The translations under genes and the position numbers were made by a program. The notes under the pieces were generated by a model that was not told the DNA's origin, searched no databases, and worked only from the letters and a program-made list of their open reading frames with translations. 64,000 nt of DNA, from NCBI GenBank assembly GCA_964019055.1, contig OZ025208.1, positions 16,057,457 to 16,121,456 on the forward strand, given 5' to 3'. Positions 13,901 through 28,900 of this stretch are shown here, in pieces. This DNA is from Anthopleura xanthogrammica (Eukaryota > Cnidaria > Anthozoa > Actiniaria > Actiniidae). How positions within the stretch are numbered: the first letter of the stretch is position 1; each line of letters starts with the position of its first letter.

Positions 13901-16900
13901 ATCAATGAAAGCTAGCCGACGGTGCGTACCATTGCTATGGTGCGTAGGGTATAACCCCTCTCTCCATCAGTGCTCTGTTTTAAAAGTATTCAAAGTTGAA
14001 GCTACACGAATTAGAGAGAAGTTAAAACAGACTAGGAGATCCTGAGGACCGAACCGTGGACCTCTAGCTCCGAAGACCGCGCCCTAACCAACTGAGCTAC
14101 GAAGACCGCGCACTAACCAACTGAGCTACGAAGACCGCGCACTAACCAACTGAGCTACGAAGACCGCGCCCTAACCAACTGAGCTACGAAGACCGCGCAC
14201 TAACCAACTGAGCTACGAAGACCGCGCCCTAACCAACTGAACTACGAAGACCGCGCCCTAACCAACTGAGCTACGAAGACCGCGCACTAACTAACTAACT
14301 GAGCTACGAAGACCACGCACTAACCAACTGAGCTGCGAAGACCGCGCACTAACCAACTGAGCTACGAAGACCGCGCACTAACCAACTGAGCTACGAAGAC
14401 CGCGCACTAACCAACTGAGCTACGCCTGCTCCTATAGAAGCTTTCACAACAGCCATGTTGCAGTGCAAAATAATAGAAAATTTTTCCTTTGGGAAATGAA
14501 ATCTCTTGTCATGCAAAGACATTGCTTAGTGCCCTTAAACATGGCTGCCGTAAAAGCACTGTATAAAGCAAAGGCAAGTTTTTCATACCAATCTCTCCCG
14601 GTCCTCGTTGTCCTTTGGCTCTAAAAGAGCTTTGAGGGGACTGGTTAGGTGTGGGTGGTGCTAATGGTTCACCGTTCTCGTCGTGTGTCTTCAGAGGATA
14701 CCAGTAGAGGTTACCGTCCAGGTTTGCTTCTACCATATTTATAATTATCTGGAATTGACAAATAAAGCATCAATTGCCTGGTCCGTCACATCAAAGGAAA
14801 CCTGGTAATCATATCCAGTAGACTTCTTCGCCTTAGGCGTAATGTTTTGCCCATTTCAGTCCACGTGTCTTTCCCTTGAGTATTATTTTTTGTTGGGACG
14901 CAAATAAAAGAAAGAAGTATTTTCTCAAAGGAACCCGTGGTCTGTAATGGAGCATAGCAAAATCGCCCGAGCAAAAGTCTATTTCCCATGAGGGGCTTCT
15001 TCCCACTAACTTTACCAAACTGCTTTGTTTCTTACCTCTCCGATGAATTCACTAGATCCTACTTTACTGTAGTCCCAGATGGTAATCTCAAGAGCACGTC
15101 CTCCAAACTACAACAAGACGAACACAAAAGTTATGATAGCAGATAAATTTTTTTTTTTCCTTATGCCTCGTTTATAAACATTGGCCTCGTTCATAAATAT
15201 TGGCCAAGAATGTCTGTTGTTTTCATTGTTATCACATGAAAAGCAAAAGAGTTGCAGTAGGCATGTCCTAACATTGTGTAAATGGTATCCCTATAGTACG
15301 ACCCTAGGGACAAGTCTAATGTTTTCCTTTCCCAGAGAACATGCACCAGAAACAAAAAATGAGCTCGCAGTTGGTTACCCTACCTTCATGTCTATAAACG
15401 GGGCATAAAATCAAGGGTAGGCAGGTCTCGTTTTCTTCCCCAGTGGATACCCTAAACAAAAGTTAGCCCTAGCAGTAGGGTAATGTTAACGAGCCCTCAT
15501 TTTAGATTTTACCTTTTGTATTCTACAAGGATAGACGAATGTTTGATTCCATTTTGGGTTAGCTGTCTTCATGGCTGTCTTGGTACGGCGTTTACTTTGC
15601 ATGCTACAAATACAAAGGGTATATGCAGTCAGTATCAGAGAAAATTTTGTATGGCTTACCATCAAACATTTCGTGGCCGCGACAGTACTGTATTAGAAAT
15701 TTTCATTGGCTGAACAGTAATCTAGGGTGTCGTGATTGGTTCATAAAATGTCGTTACTGTGGCTTTATTGTGTCATTACATATATCGTTGTTCGATGATC
15801 TGTTTCAAGTATTTTTCTGGGTTCTCCGGTGCTCCCGAAATGCGTGCAGCCTGCCTTTAACTCTTAACAAGAGCTTTTAGGATTCATTCTCCTTTCCAAA
15901 AACCAACACCCTACATGACACCAATCCCATTTCACAGTCTGTTTTTACGAAAATCGACTTTTAAAACCGAGCCAAAGGCTGATAGACCCTTTTCGAATAT
16001 GGCGTCTATGACGTCAAACGAGGAGTCCTAGAATATCCCAGATGTTATGAATGATAATGATTGTGTTTTGAAATCCGGGACTTCTAGTCCCGGATGCTAC
16101 TAGTGGAAATCATTGGGTTTCGACGTCCGGGACATTCTCATGGGCTTTTGTCACACAGCGGCCATATTGGTTGAAACAATGGGTTTTGATTCCCTTGGGT
16201 CCCCTTGCCCTCGCTTTGAGGCGCTTCATAACGTTCCAAACAAAGGTTTTTTCTCTCAAGGGAATAAACATGGCCGCCTTGTGATAAAGGTCCATTCTCC
16301 TCGTTTGACGTCATAGACGCCATATTCGAAAAGGGTCTATAGGCTTGCTCTCTTCAATATATTCTAATATTTCACCTACCTTCTGTCGGGCAGGAAGTAA
16401 ATTCTAACATAAGGGTTAGGTGGCGTCGATGTTTCCCTTGAAGTAAGTCCCTCAGCGGCAACAACTGTTACATTTAGGTTACTAGCATCTTCATCGTAAG
16501 TCAATTTGACCTGAAAATATGAAAATCAGGATCAGCCATCAAAACCTAATGGACTCGCTTCTGCATTATCGACTTCTTCTTCTTTCTGTGTAGCTTTAAA
16601 TACCGGCAAAACGGAGCACTGATGGAGGGGGAGGGGAGTAAAATGAGCACACCGTCGGCCTCAAGTTAAATCAGTAACACTTAAGTAACTGTTATGAGTT
16701 ACCACGTTAAATAAAGTCGACCTTTGACCTTTACCTTTACCATCAAAGGCCTGGTTTTCTCTAGCGACGAAAGCGTATGTAAGGATTGCTGAAACATTTT
16801 TTCCTACCCTGTGCTTGCTTCAGGTCTACCTCTATCTCTTTTTTTCACCAATTTCGAAAGCCAGACAGTTACGTGACTTTGCAGGGGCATTAGTCTCCTT

Positions 16901-19900
16901 GGCAACGCATACGCACGTGAGTACTCTGCGCCCTTACGGACCCCCACAACGATGCGTCATTAGCATCACTTGTGAGACGTGCCTAGTCGAAGTTTTACCT
17001 ATGTTAGCTTAGTTTTTAAATCCGAGGAGCTATATCATTCATTTAACTCTGAGTATTGGCTCCCACACTAAGAGGGCCTACGGCGAAAGCCATGTTGTTG
17101 GGCAATTTCAGCAGAGATTTTCTCGTTTGAGAAAAATTACTTTGTCATACCAAGAGCTGGATTGTTCTTGCCCTAAATGACGGTCGCCTAGTAGCTCTAT
17201 ATATAGACTGAGTAGTTGGTCTCTATGATCATTCCCTTCACGATGATTTCTTTGTTTAACGATAAGTAATGAAAAACCATGTAGTAAAAAACGTAACTGA
17301 ACAACTGTGCAGCGATAGACCTTGGAAATGAAAAACGCTAAACGAGGCATTGATACATCCAATTTTCTGCTTACCTGAATTCTACCGTTGAGTGTGCGGC
17401 TTTTCTGACCAGCGGTGTCTCCTGTTCTACTATCCGGCGCAGGACCTCCTCCGAAAAAGAAATCGTCGTCTCCAACTGAGGGGAAAAATGAAAACGATAC
17501 TCAATAACTTAACATATATTTATTAGTCTGATTTATAAATAAAAAAGTAGTCCAGTAAAACACAGTCGAATTCTGTTTAATTACTGACATGAGAATAATA
17601 ACAAGAAAAAGAAATATCATAATCTGATGGAAAGACTTGAAATATATTTGAACAAAGGAGTTATTCAACAAATATTCAATGCAGCCCAATTTCGAAAATT
17701 CAAGAAGTAATTATAGGTGTCTAGTAATCTTCAAAAAGATAAATTGCTTTAGTAATGCCGCGTTACCTTGGGAACCAAATCCTGGTTGATCGTTAACCAA
17801 GCGGCCGCCAGGACCTGTAGGACCGTTCGTCCTATCTGGACCAAAAGTAGAGCGAGAATCTTGCTGCCCTGCCATGTTACTGAGCGGGGAAGTGCGATCC
17901 CTTTTGACAGGAGAGCCCGACGTACTAGTAGGCACACGACGTGTTGGAGACTCTCTTCTACCAGGGTCACGTGACAACCGAGTATCTTTTGGCGGGAATT
18001 TTTTCCTGGAACACAATCACAAGAATATCTGAATATTTAAGCTTTATTATCTATAATCTTGATGTTCTTATGGTATACAAAATATTCATGCATTCTATTG
18101 TTTGGTTGGTTGGTTTTTCCCGGACAATGACTATGACTTTTCTGTGGTTCTTGGAGACTTATAAGTTATAGTAGTCCAATTTTTAAACCTATTTCTTTAC
18201 CAAAAGCAGCTTTGAAGAAAATTTAACAGCCGGAAAAGGTGTACACAACAATGTATGCGAACACTTTTCGACAAAAGCTCCACTGAGAGCACCGCTTTTG
18301 AACTTCTCTTCGCATTGAGTACGTGGAAGGAGAAACTCAGACATATTTGCTTGATAAAATTGAAGGGCATCTTTTCTTTAATAACCTTAAATTCTCCGAA
18401 TCAAAATTATAAACAGATTACATTTTTACTAAATATATGTTGAAAAACGAAACTCAATTTTTTCCTCGCTGGGCTAATAATGCAAGCTTATTGCAGCGTT
18501 TGGAGTTGAGCAACTGAATAAAAAGTTAAGTTAATCTTAAGCTTATCTCAGTGTTTTCGTTTTAAAAATAAAATATTTCATTGTTGGGTGTAAAGTTGTA
18601 CAATGAAGGAGACATGCTATCAAGTGATATCCTTGTATATGAAGTGTTATTCTCAGGGACCCCAAGAGTGTCAGGAAATGGGTAAAATTTACATTGGTGA
18701 CGAAAGACTTCCCAAAAACGACAACCAAAATATTTTGAAGTAGTTCAAGCGTTGAAAACTAATTTTCCGCCAAAATGAACCCACAAAAAGTTTAAAATAA
18801 CTTGAAAATGTAGAAAGGAATTGAATATTCTTACTTGTCTCGGCAAAGAACAAGGTGAAGTTCAGGAGAATCGTCAGTAGAATTAATAATTTCTTGAACT
18901 TCTTCGAAGGTACAGTCAACAAGAGATTGGTCATTCCATTCCATAACCTCGTCACCTGCAATAAAATACAAAACAACGATAAATAATACGTAAATAACAG
19001 AAAAAAATGATAAATATTGATATATCAAACCAAAATAAGTTATTTAACATAAAATGATGAAAAGTAGAAGTTGAAAAATACTAGAAGCTGTTGAGGATGG
19101 GGACTTTTTTGGCGGTGGGTAAGCAGGTCGGAAGAGGATGACTATTTTCTTTTCTTTACAATTTTGAGGACATTTAACCCCTGACCCCCAATAAAGTATC
19201 AAATTTCGAGAACTTTATCTCTAAAAGTAATGATTTTTATAATGACGGCGAATATTAGCGACTATTTTACTTTACGGGTTGCCTGTGTCACCGCAGGGAG
19301 CCCACGCGCGGTAAAGTTTTGCCCATAAGTCAAAATATTTTGTTTTTAATGAAAATGTTTTGGAAAATTGAAATTAAAAGCAACCATTACCTTTTTGAAG
19401 TTTTGCTTGCATATCTGCTGGTCCTCCTCGCACGACATCAACAACAAAAGCCGCTAGTTTCCCTCCGTCCGACATTTTACCGCCCACCACTCGAAGACCA
19501 AACGCGGAACTTGGTTCTGTGGAAGAGAAGGTTTTCCCAATGTGGGGGAAATTTTTGAAATTTAGACCTTCAGAAATGCGATTTCAAGTGTTTTTAGGGG
19601 CATAAAAAAAAGAACGAGCAACAATAACTCGTTTCTACGCTTCGTAAATCCACGAGTTAAAAAAGGCGGGAAAACTAAAGACACTAGGGAGGGGTGGGTT
19701 AGGTTATTTAACTAGTTTCAGTATAACGGCAGGGAGAGTAAAGATGGCGCTCTTTGCTTCTTTCAAAAATGCTCTCATTTTCATGCCTTTTAATCACTAA
19801 TAATATCAAAACACCCCCTCAGTTCACTAAATTATGGATTAAGAAAGTGTAAAGAGTATTTTTAGTGCATGAAATTCTGCAGAAAGAGCCTCCAGGGAGC

Positions 19901-22900
19901 CACATTTGACTGCCTTTATCAAAGCAAAGTTCGTATTCGCTTCTTTGATCCGGGTGATGTTGAGGACCAAAATTCAAAGCTAACAAGACCATTGGTGAGG
20001 TGAGTTAAGTCCGTTCTGTCGTTAGGGATTAATAATACTTGAATTGATAGTTGGAAAACTCATACAAATTAATACTGGAAATGAAATTGCGTAGGAAAAT
20101 ATGAGCTTAACGAAAATCCTCATGGACCAAAACGGGACCAAAGCAAGGGCCCAATTGATTTATAAGCTGAAGTGGTCCTTAAAATGCTTGATACTGGATA
20201 TCTGTAATGACTATATATATACATAAATGCATTACTTAACATCCCTTGAAACAGAAAGCAAATTCATTTCTGCAATTTGACTTTTAGTTTTGAAGATATT
20301 TGTGAACAAAATTCTGAATTTCACTTCCAGATGTATGTGATGATTACCAAATAATACCACCCCACCCCTCCCATAAGTTGACAATAGTCTCTTTCACAGT
20401 TCTCTGCACCATCTTGAAAGGTAGCCATGCCTTTGCATTGAAGTAAGATGAATGGTGAGCTTGCAATGATAGAGACGTGAATAATTGTCCAAGGTGTTAA
20501 AAAAGGTCTCGCTTCAATGCAAAGGCCTGACTATCTTTCAAGATGGTGCAGGGAACTGTGAAGGGGGTTGTTGTTTTGACCTTATCAGTTATAACCTGTA
20601 TGTACTGTAGTACAGATAATATTTTGAGGACAAGAGGGGCTGCTTACCTGACATAGATGATGGGGGTTGCCGCGAATCCCTGGTAAGCAATACTTCACCA
20701 ATACATTTATTATCGTCATCTGGTGGAGACCATTTGATGGCACTTTCACTCTATAGGAACAAAAAATCTGTATTGAGTATAGTATACTTTAATCATTATA
20801 TTATTATAATTTATTTATTGATAAATACCAAGCCAAACAGTGCAGAGACATGGAAACTCCAGATTGGAAATGAACCCACAACTTTTTGTTCCCTAGTCGG
20901 ATGCTCCAACCACTGAGCTACTAGGAACTTGATGCTTTATTATTCTTATTAATTTATTTTGCTGCATCAGAATCAGCTAAAAATAATGGCTGCCCATGAC
21001 GACCAAACTGATGAACATGTGACCAGTCATAGTAAGGACTGGCCTATAACAGCCATTTGGCTGGACTAGTACCAATTTTGACCACAGTTATTTTGTCCAT
21101 TGATCAGTAGTTTTGGCCCCTGAATTATAATGTGTGTGTAATGTATATTTATTAGCTTTTACCACTAGCACCTGTAATGAAATGTGTTAAGTTTTCCTTA
21201 TCAGAGGTTGCTCTAGTCTTACCTAAGGTGCACTGTTAATAATCAGATGATACAATAGCTTAAACTATTTATGCCTAAAACTATTTGTGCCTACTTATAA
21301 ATACAATAGCAATTCTCTGTCATCTTATCATAATTGGAAACAGAAGTCACAGGTTTCAAAAAATATCCATACCCCATGGAGGAAATCGGAAATAATATTT
21401 TCCCAAGGGGTGGGGGGTCAGAGAAAAAACAAAATTACAAGGTTTGTATAGTAGAAAATTGGAAATTCCAGAAGGATGGGGATCCTTTTTCAAATATCTT
21501 CCTTAGTGATCGAGGTATGGATAATTTTTGGAACCACACTAATACTTCATACTCAATATTTCAACTTGAATACAGTGTGATTAAAATAGATTAGATTGTC
21601 AAAAAATGTTTTTGTGCAATGAATTGAGGTTTAAATGAAAGAATATATAGGTTTATAGTCTGATAAAATCAATGTGATGTGGTCACAGTGTTGATCAATG
21701 TGTATCTATGACATCATTGATGTTATCCACTAGTAAAATTATATATATATCACAAATTGATTCACTTGGAGAAATAAGTCAATCTGCAGTAAAATACAGA
21801 TAATTCAAACATTAGGCAAAGTAAAATACTTTAGAAGCAGAAGGGACTATGTTTATCGTGATTCCTAAAAGCTGGAATGAGTGATAATTTTATCATAAAA
21901 TTTTGATGTTGTTCAGTCTTTAGTGGAAATATAAAACTAAAAATAATGCATATAAAGATAGTCAAAATCTCCTTTGTTTGTTTTTTAGGAATACTGTTAC
22001 TTCAAGTTTTTGGTAAACAATCCAACATTCTTGGAGCTACTCTTTATATTTTTTGAAATTGTTACAATCCATTATATATACTGTATATAGTGGAATGGTT
22101 TTCCATGATTATGCTGTGTGCATCCATGAAGATGATGAACATTTGCAATTACATTATTATTTCCATACTCTCAACTTAACTTCCCCAATCTACTTACAAT
22201 TGTTTCAAAACTGGATTTGTACCCATAATACTTGTGGTGATATGAAGACATAAGTCTTGGAGGAATACAGTTTCGATCCCAAAATACAAGGCTTAAAATT
22301 GATATACAATTCCCTTAATGAATTTTGCATGATTTTCGACTGTTGATGTTCTGGGTCTTCCTCTGTAGAGGACTGTGGTGTCTTGCTTTGGTTACACATG
22401 CAAATGAGATCTAGTTTTTCGTTAGACATTTAATTATTTTTATTTACAACATTCAGGATATCAGTGTGAGAAAAACCAGACTCTAATTGGCTTAAAATCC
22501 TCCCTATAACTCCCACAGAAGAGAACTAATAAGATTTAATAAATATGTAACTGAGATATATATAATTTTTTGAGTTCATAGGCTTAAAATTCTCATATAG
22601 ATTTGCCGAGGTTTTTAGAGGTTTTCCCCTTTTTTTCTAGCAAACAGCCTGGCTAAACTATGTGAATATGATTATCATTATGAAGAAGAATTATGGTAGG
22701 TGTTAAAAATAATTTGTTTTTCTAATTGGTATATGCTAGGTATTTGTCTAGATCATTCTAAAATTAAAGAGAATGTTGAAGTTGATAATATTTGCACGCT
22801 GGGCAATGTAATTATATTTTATATCAAGTGAGAAAAAAATTCGAAAAATTTGGTGCGAACATTATTTTCTAGGCAGAAAAGAGATATCATAGATGGATTC

Positions 22901-25900
22901 AAGACAGAAATATAACACAACAGGAAAATGATTTTTGTAGTTTCACCAGCTGTGAAAACATTGAAGAAATGAATACTTAAGTTTTCGAAAAGATTATAAA
23001 GCGTAGTGCAGTGCAAAAAAGCCAAAAATTGCCCTTAAAACAAATCTGAAACAACATTTGACAATATTACAAAGTATACGATTAAGCAAACCTTGGAACG
23101 TAAGCCAGGTTTAGCACCACCAGGCTTCCTAGTTTGCGAATTCGGTGTTCTTGTATTTGTAGATTTATAAGTAGGTGTGGAAAATGTTGTAGTAGGAGTC
23201 GTAGAAGTAGTTTCTGTCGTTGTAGTTTTCTTTAGCGAAAGAGCACTGACAAAAAGATCTCCGATGCCACCACTCTTTTCCTGGTTAGGATTTTCATCTT
23301 TAAAGAATAAATTGCTCTGAATAGAATAAGAAAAATTCCATCACAAAATTCTACCTTCTCCTCAAAAAAGAAGCAAAGACCTCAACTCAGGAATTCTTCA
23401 AAATACATCCTAATCTTACCAAAAATGTTCCAGGAGAAGTTTTAAAATCAGCCATATTAAGAAAAGTGTTGTTGATCAGTAAAGAGTTCAGTGGTATCTT
23501 CTAAGATTCATATATTATTGAAGACCTTGAAGATGTAGAGCTAATTAAACTAAATCCTTTTGTTAAATATGTAGAATGAATCAATGTCCTGGGAGTTATT
23601 AATAATTAATGCTGTTTCTAATGCTAAATGTGATTCAATCCCAGAGCTTGGTTTTTCTTTATATCTTTTTGGAGAATCTGGGAGATTACTCGCTTCATTC
23701 CTTAGGTAAAAAGCCTTCATATCATGGCTGAAATTGTTCCAAGAAAAATTCCTTAAGATTAAAACTTTTTTGTTCATTCCTTAGTCCATTTACAGCTGTC
23801 TATTTTGGTACACCACTTTTATCTTTATTTATTACTTTAGTGGAAAACTGTTAAAGTGCACTTCTCTGACTTAAGTATAGCAATATAGGCGATGTACATT
23901 TCTGTACTTTATATAAATTATGTAAATGTAAGTTTCAAGGCGAAAATTCTGTGAAATTCAAGAAAAATTGTCAATTCTTGTGCATTCATTCATGTAGTAC
24001 ACATGTTATGTAATAGAAAACAAATATTCAAGTCCATGTGTTAAAATCTACATTTTTGATAAGATCCCTTTTAAGTAATTATGTCTAGTATCTAGGTGTT
24101 GTTATTAATGCATAAATTAAATATCGAGATAGCTGGAATTTGTTCAGGAATTATAATGAACAGCATTAATACATCTGTATAAAATGATCTCTGTTATGTG
24201 AAAAATCTTAAGCATGCTTCAAATTTTATCAATAACCTGAAACAACCTCCAACCTGATCTAAGTCAGGGCATGGCTAACTCACAGATCAAACCCTGAAAC
24301 AAACTCTGGGCTGATCTAACTCAGAGCAGAGCTAATTCACAGATTGATCACTGAAACCACCTCTAGGCTGATCAGCTATATAACTCACAGATCAAACCCT
24401 GAAACAACCTCTGGGCTTATCAAAGTCAGGGCACAGCTAACTCAGCTCACAGACCAAACCCTGAAACAACCTCTAGGCTGATCAAAGTCAGGGCACAGCT
24501 AACTCACAGATCAAACCCTGAAACAACCTCCAGAGTATCTGGAGAAAAACCCTTTAATCAAGGTAGAGAGAGACCTTACAATTTCTACAAACATGTGGTA
24601 TCAAGTCTATGGGAATCTAACCTGAGAACCTAAAGGTGAAAGGTGATCATGAGTGGACTACCACTATATGCACCACCCTCGATTCCCCTATCATACGGTA
24701 TGGGACAGTGTGCAAAAGGAGTTGTACTCTTAAATTAAAGCTGTACTTTCTTGAGTGGTCATTGATTGTATTGCATGAGCAAAAACTTTTTAAATTTGGT
24801 TTGCAAATGATTGTGATGTACATAACACCAATTTAGCATAATAAATTATAGGAGTTAAGTGTCGGTAACTGTACTCTGCATCATACGGAAATGATATGGA
24901 ATTTTAACTACATCTTTTTCATAGTCCAATGCTTTGGAAATCACAGAGAACACAAAGCTTTTTATCTCTACTTTTTGTCGTCAGTAGTAATTTATCTCAG
25001 TTGCATAGATTTCTTATTCTATTTATAGAATATAATTTTGTTAAAGGTCTAGTACTAAACCCAGGTAGGGATTCTCAAAGAGATTCCCACATGAAATATG
25101 TAATGGGTAGAACAATAGATCATTGTATAATGTGCTTTACACTGTGTTCCTATTCTTTCAATTCAATGTTGCTAAGCCTACCAAACTGTTGCCTAGCTCA
25201 TGTACAACACTACGGAAAAATTACTTCAACCTTTTTGCTTGTAACAATAAAATATTGATGATAATCGAAAGAGGAAATTCAACATTTCTTGTTTTGTCAC
25301 TGTATGAACGAAGGCTGTAGCTCCACAAAATATCCATGCCTCCCACTCAGAGTTGATTGGAATTTTGAAGGGGAGGGGTACAAGCAGTACTGTAAGTATA
25401 ACCCTACATGAACTGCTGTCACATGACACCAGGAACTCGAACCCTCATTATATCGTGATACCACTACTGCCAGAGTCCTTTTAATAGTTTCTTTTGTTGG
25501 CCAAATTAACGTCATTATCTTGCAAATCCCCAAAGAAGTACAGTAAGATATTTGAATGCAGAAAATATTTGAATTCTTTTGCAAGATAATAGTATAATAA
25601 TTTTTGAATTATTTTCCAAGGTAATAGTATTAGCAATGTTTGCTACATCCTGATTGAGAAAAAAAATCATCACCAGTTATAGACTACTGTCAATCAAATA
25701 AATCATTCTTATATACCTTCCCATGGTTAATAATAACAGATACTGGCAATAAAAACAGTTGTTAATTGAGGCTAGGAAAAGGGAAATTTAGTCTAACAAA
25801 TTATTCGATTGATGGTAGTTCTATCGTAGATTGACCTGTCATGACATTTGTCAAGATCAGCGTGTAGCAATGAAAATGGTTGTATTGAGGCTAAGAAAGG

Positions 25901-28900
25901 AAAAATTTAAAAAGAATTTCTGGTAGTAGTGTATCAAGCGAAGGTGTAATAAGAAAATCAGAGAATTAGAGCAGTTTTCATATGACTATGAAAAAAATTA
26001 AGACATGGATCGTGCCTTGCCGTGACCCGGTCATGCCATGTATGACAACATTTGTGCTGTGAGCTGTGACTTTTCACACTCACATGAAATCTGCTCTATA
26101 CAAGAACTAACTTTTCATCACTTACCGCAGTTGAGATATCTTGTGTCGGTGTTCTTGTTCTCTCACGATCCATCATAGGTTCTCCTGCCATTCCATCACT
26201 ATTCCGTCCCATTTGCCTACTATCATAACGGTCATCCATAACTCCAGGTCCACCTATATTATTTATTCTATTCTGTGGGGAGTCACGACCATGCCCTGTC
26301 ATATGCGTTGGACTTCCATACTGTGGACGACCTTTAACATTGTCTTGACTCATAGGTCCATATCCTCTTGAATCAGGTTGTTGATGTGCAAGACCTCGAC
26401 CATTGTGGCTTCTAGGGGAATAACCCTGCTGACTGTCAGGTCTATATCCAGCTCTTCCATCATCAAAATGTCGAGGATCCCTAGCTCCTCTACTTTCTGG
26501 GTGCTGAGGGCTTGACCCTGGCCTGCCATTTTGAGTTGGTACTATCCTAGTATCAGGTCGATGACCTTGACTACCATCCATTTGTCCAGGATATTGACCT
26601 TGTTTGGACTCACTACCTGGATGACCCTGAATATTACCAATCTGGGGTGGTGGTCCTACCATCCCAGTTCGGCGCTCAGCTCCTTGATTCATCTTTTGTT
26701 GTTCAGAACCTTGGCCAGAGTATCCTTGAAGTTGTCTACGTGCTGTCTCTGGTGTACCCATTTTTTGTGGCCCATGGGGTTGTCTGCCTGGCTGTTGTTG
26801 CTGTCCACTCATTTGCTGGGGTCTTCCTTGTTGAGGGCCACCCATCTGTCTTAGTCCACCCATTTGTTGGGGTCCACCCATTTGTTGAGGACCACCCATT
26901 TGTTGCTGTCCACCCATTTGTTGAGGACCACCCATTTGTTGTGGACCACCCATTTGTTGGGGTCCACCCATTTGCTGTGGACCACCCATTTGTTGGGGTC
27001 CACCCTTTTGTTGTGGACCACCCATTTGTTGTGGACCACCCATTTGTTGTGGGACACCCTGATGAGGATATCCTTGTCTTGGAGATTGTTGGCCTCCTGG
27101 TCTTGCCATCTGTGGTGTTCCTGGAGTCATTCCACCTCTCCCAGCAGGCTGTGACCCAGGAGGCATCCCTCTACCTCTATCCATGGGTTTTTGCTGGGGT
27201 TGCATCCCATGCTGCTGTTGCGGAGGACCTCCTCTGCCTGGGCCAGGAGCCCCTCTACCTTGAGGGCCACCCTGGCCTGGAGGGAAGCCTTGGCGTATCC
27301 CTTGTTGAGCCCCAGGAGGTGCACCTCTACCATATCCTTGCTGTTGCTGTTGCTGAGGGCGCATTCCTTGTTGGGCACCTGGAGCCATTGGGCGTGGCCC
27401 CTGCTGAGGGCCATACCCCCTACCCCCTTGAGGCGGCCCTTGTTGGGGAGGGTACCCTCTGGCACCTGGACCCTGCTGTGGAGGAAACCCTTGGCGGGGT
27501 CCAGGTTGTCCACCTTGGGCAGGACCTCCTCTTCCATGCATTTGTCCAGGAGGTCCCATACCTGTTTTACCTCCTTTATCAGCAAAGTAGGGGCCCTTGC
27601 TGCCACGCCCTTGAGGGTGCATTTGATTTGGTTGCATTCCTCCTGGCCGTCTTTTCATTTTTTCGTCATGAAATGTCACTTTTCTCCTACCTCTTTGATC
27701 CCCATATCTTGATGCTTCATCATCACTATAGTATTGTCCATATGGGGCACTTTGAATTGATTCAACTTCCTCATCTGATAATGACGGCCGCCGCATATAA
27801 TTCTGACGTTCACTTTCTATTCTCCTCGCTCTGTCAGCTTCATTCTCCATACCCCTTCTAAAGCTCCCTCTTGCTGACCCCTGCCGCCGCATGGCTCTTT
27901 TGTCTTCCTCTGAAGGTATTGCTTTAAAGTCACTACCAAATTGTGAAGCAGGGTCATCTAATGCTTTCATATTAGGGTCTTTAGGACCAAACCATGTTCC
28001 TGTCTTTGTTAAAAGCTCTTGTTTCTTCTTACATACAAGACATAACCAATGAACCTTTAAACAAAAACAAAGCAGTCAGTAAAAATGAGGAATATTGTGA
28101 TTTCTTGCCATTGACCCCAAGACCTTTTGTTTGAGAAAGGTGCATTCTGGTCTAGCTTGGGTACCAGCAATACCATATAAGGCATGATGACCTAAAGATA
28201 TTGGTACCCAAGCTAGATCACAATGCACCCATACTTTCAGAAAAAGGCTAATCATATTGTCACACCTGTTCTTGTCATAACAACCAAACCTGTACCTGTA
28301 TAAATTGCGAACATGAAATTGACCCACTCATACCATAAGGTGCAATGTATCCAGTGGATTAGAAAGAGACAGGTCGGGTATCAATTTTCCTTGGGTGATG
28401 ACTGCATAAAGCCTCATCACCGTCGTTGACTGAAAGGACCAAGAAGCAGAGGACTGCAAGTGTTCTATAGTTATGAAATCCTTGTTGTCTGTGCCACAAG
28501 AATTTCCGATGAGTTATATATAGGAGAGCCTTCGAAAGGTTGGAAATAAACAGGGTCTCCCCAAAATTTGGGCATACTAATGGGGGTTGAAGGAAAAAAT
28601 GTATTTTTTTGCTATTTCCTCACCAAACTTCCCTAACCTCTGATAAATAATGAATGGTCTCCTAGTCTCCATTTCTCACTGCCATATGGTAAGGTGTCAG
28701 TAAGCAGTTAGTAAGGTGACTGCAAGCGCCTGATAGGTGCTTGGTCAGTTATATAATGGTAAGACATGCAGTAAGTGATTGATAGGTGCTTGGTAAGGTG
28801 ATGGTTATATATCGGTAAAACATGCAGTAAGGTGTGACCAAGTGCTTGATAAGTGCTTGATAGGTGCTTGGTAAGGTGACAGTTACATGTATATATCGGT

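Noticed and set aside
20840..20938. tRNA gene on the minus strand
   Set aside because: A and B boxes are recognisable but the acceptor arms do not pair and an A/T tail follows, so it is a SINE head.
26647..27861. 404-residue open frame on the plus strand, and other long frames antisense to RIM exon 3
   Set aside because: They are shadows of the biased Gly/Pro/Gln codons of the real exon. The protein is a run of HPFV-type repeats with no domain, and the minus strand is clearly coding.
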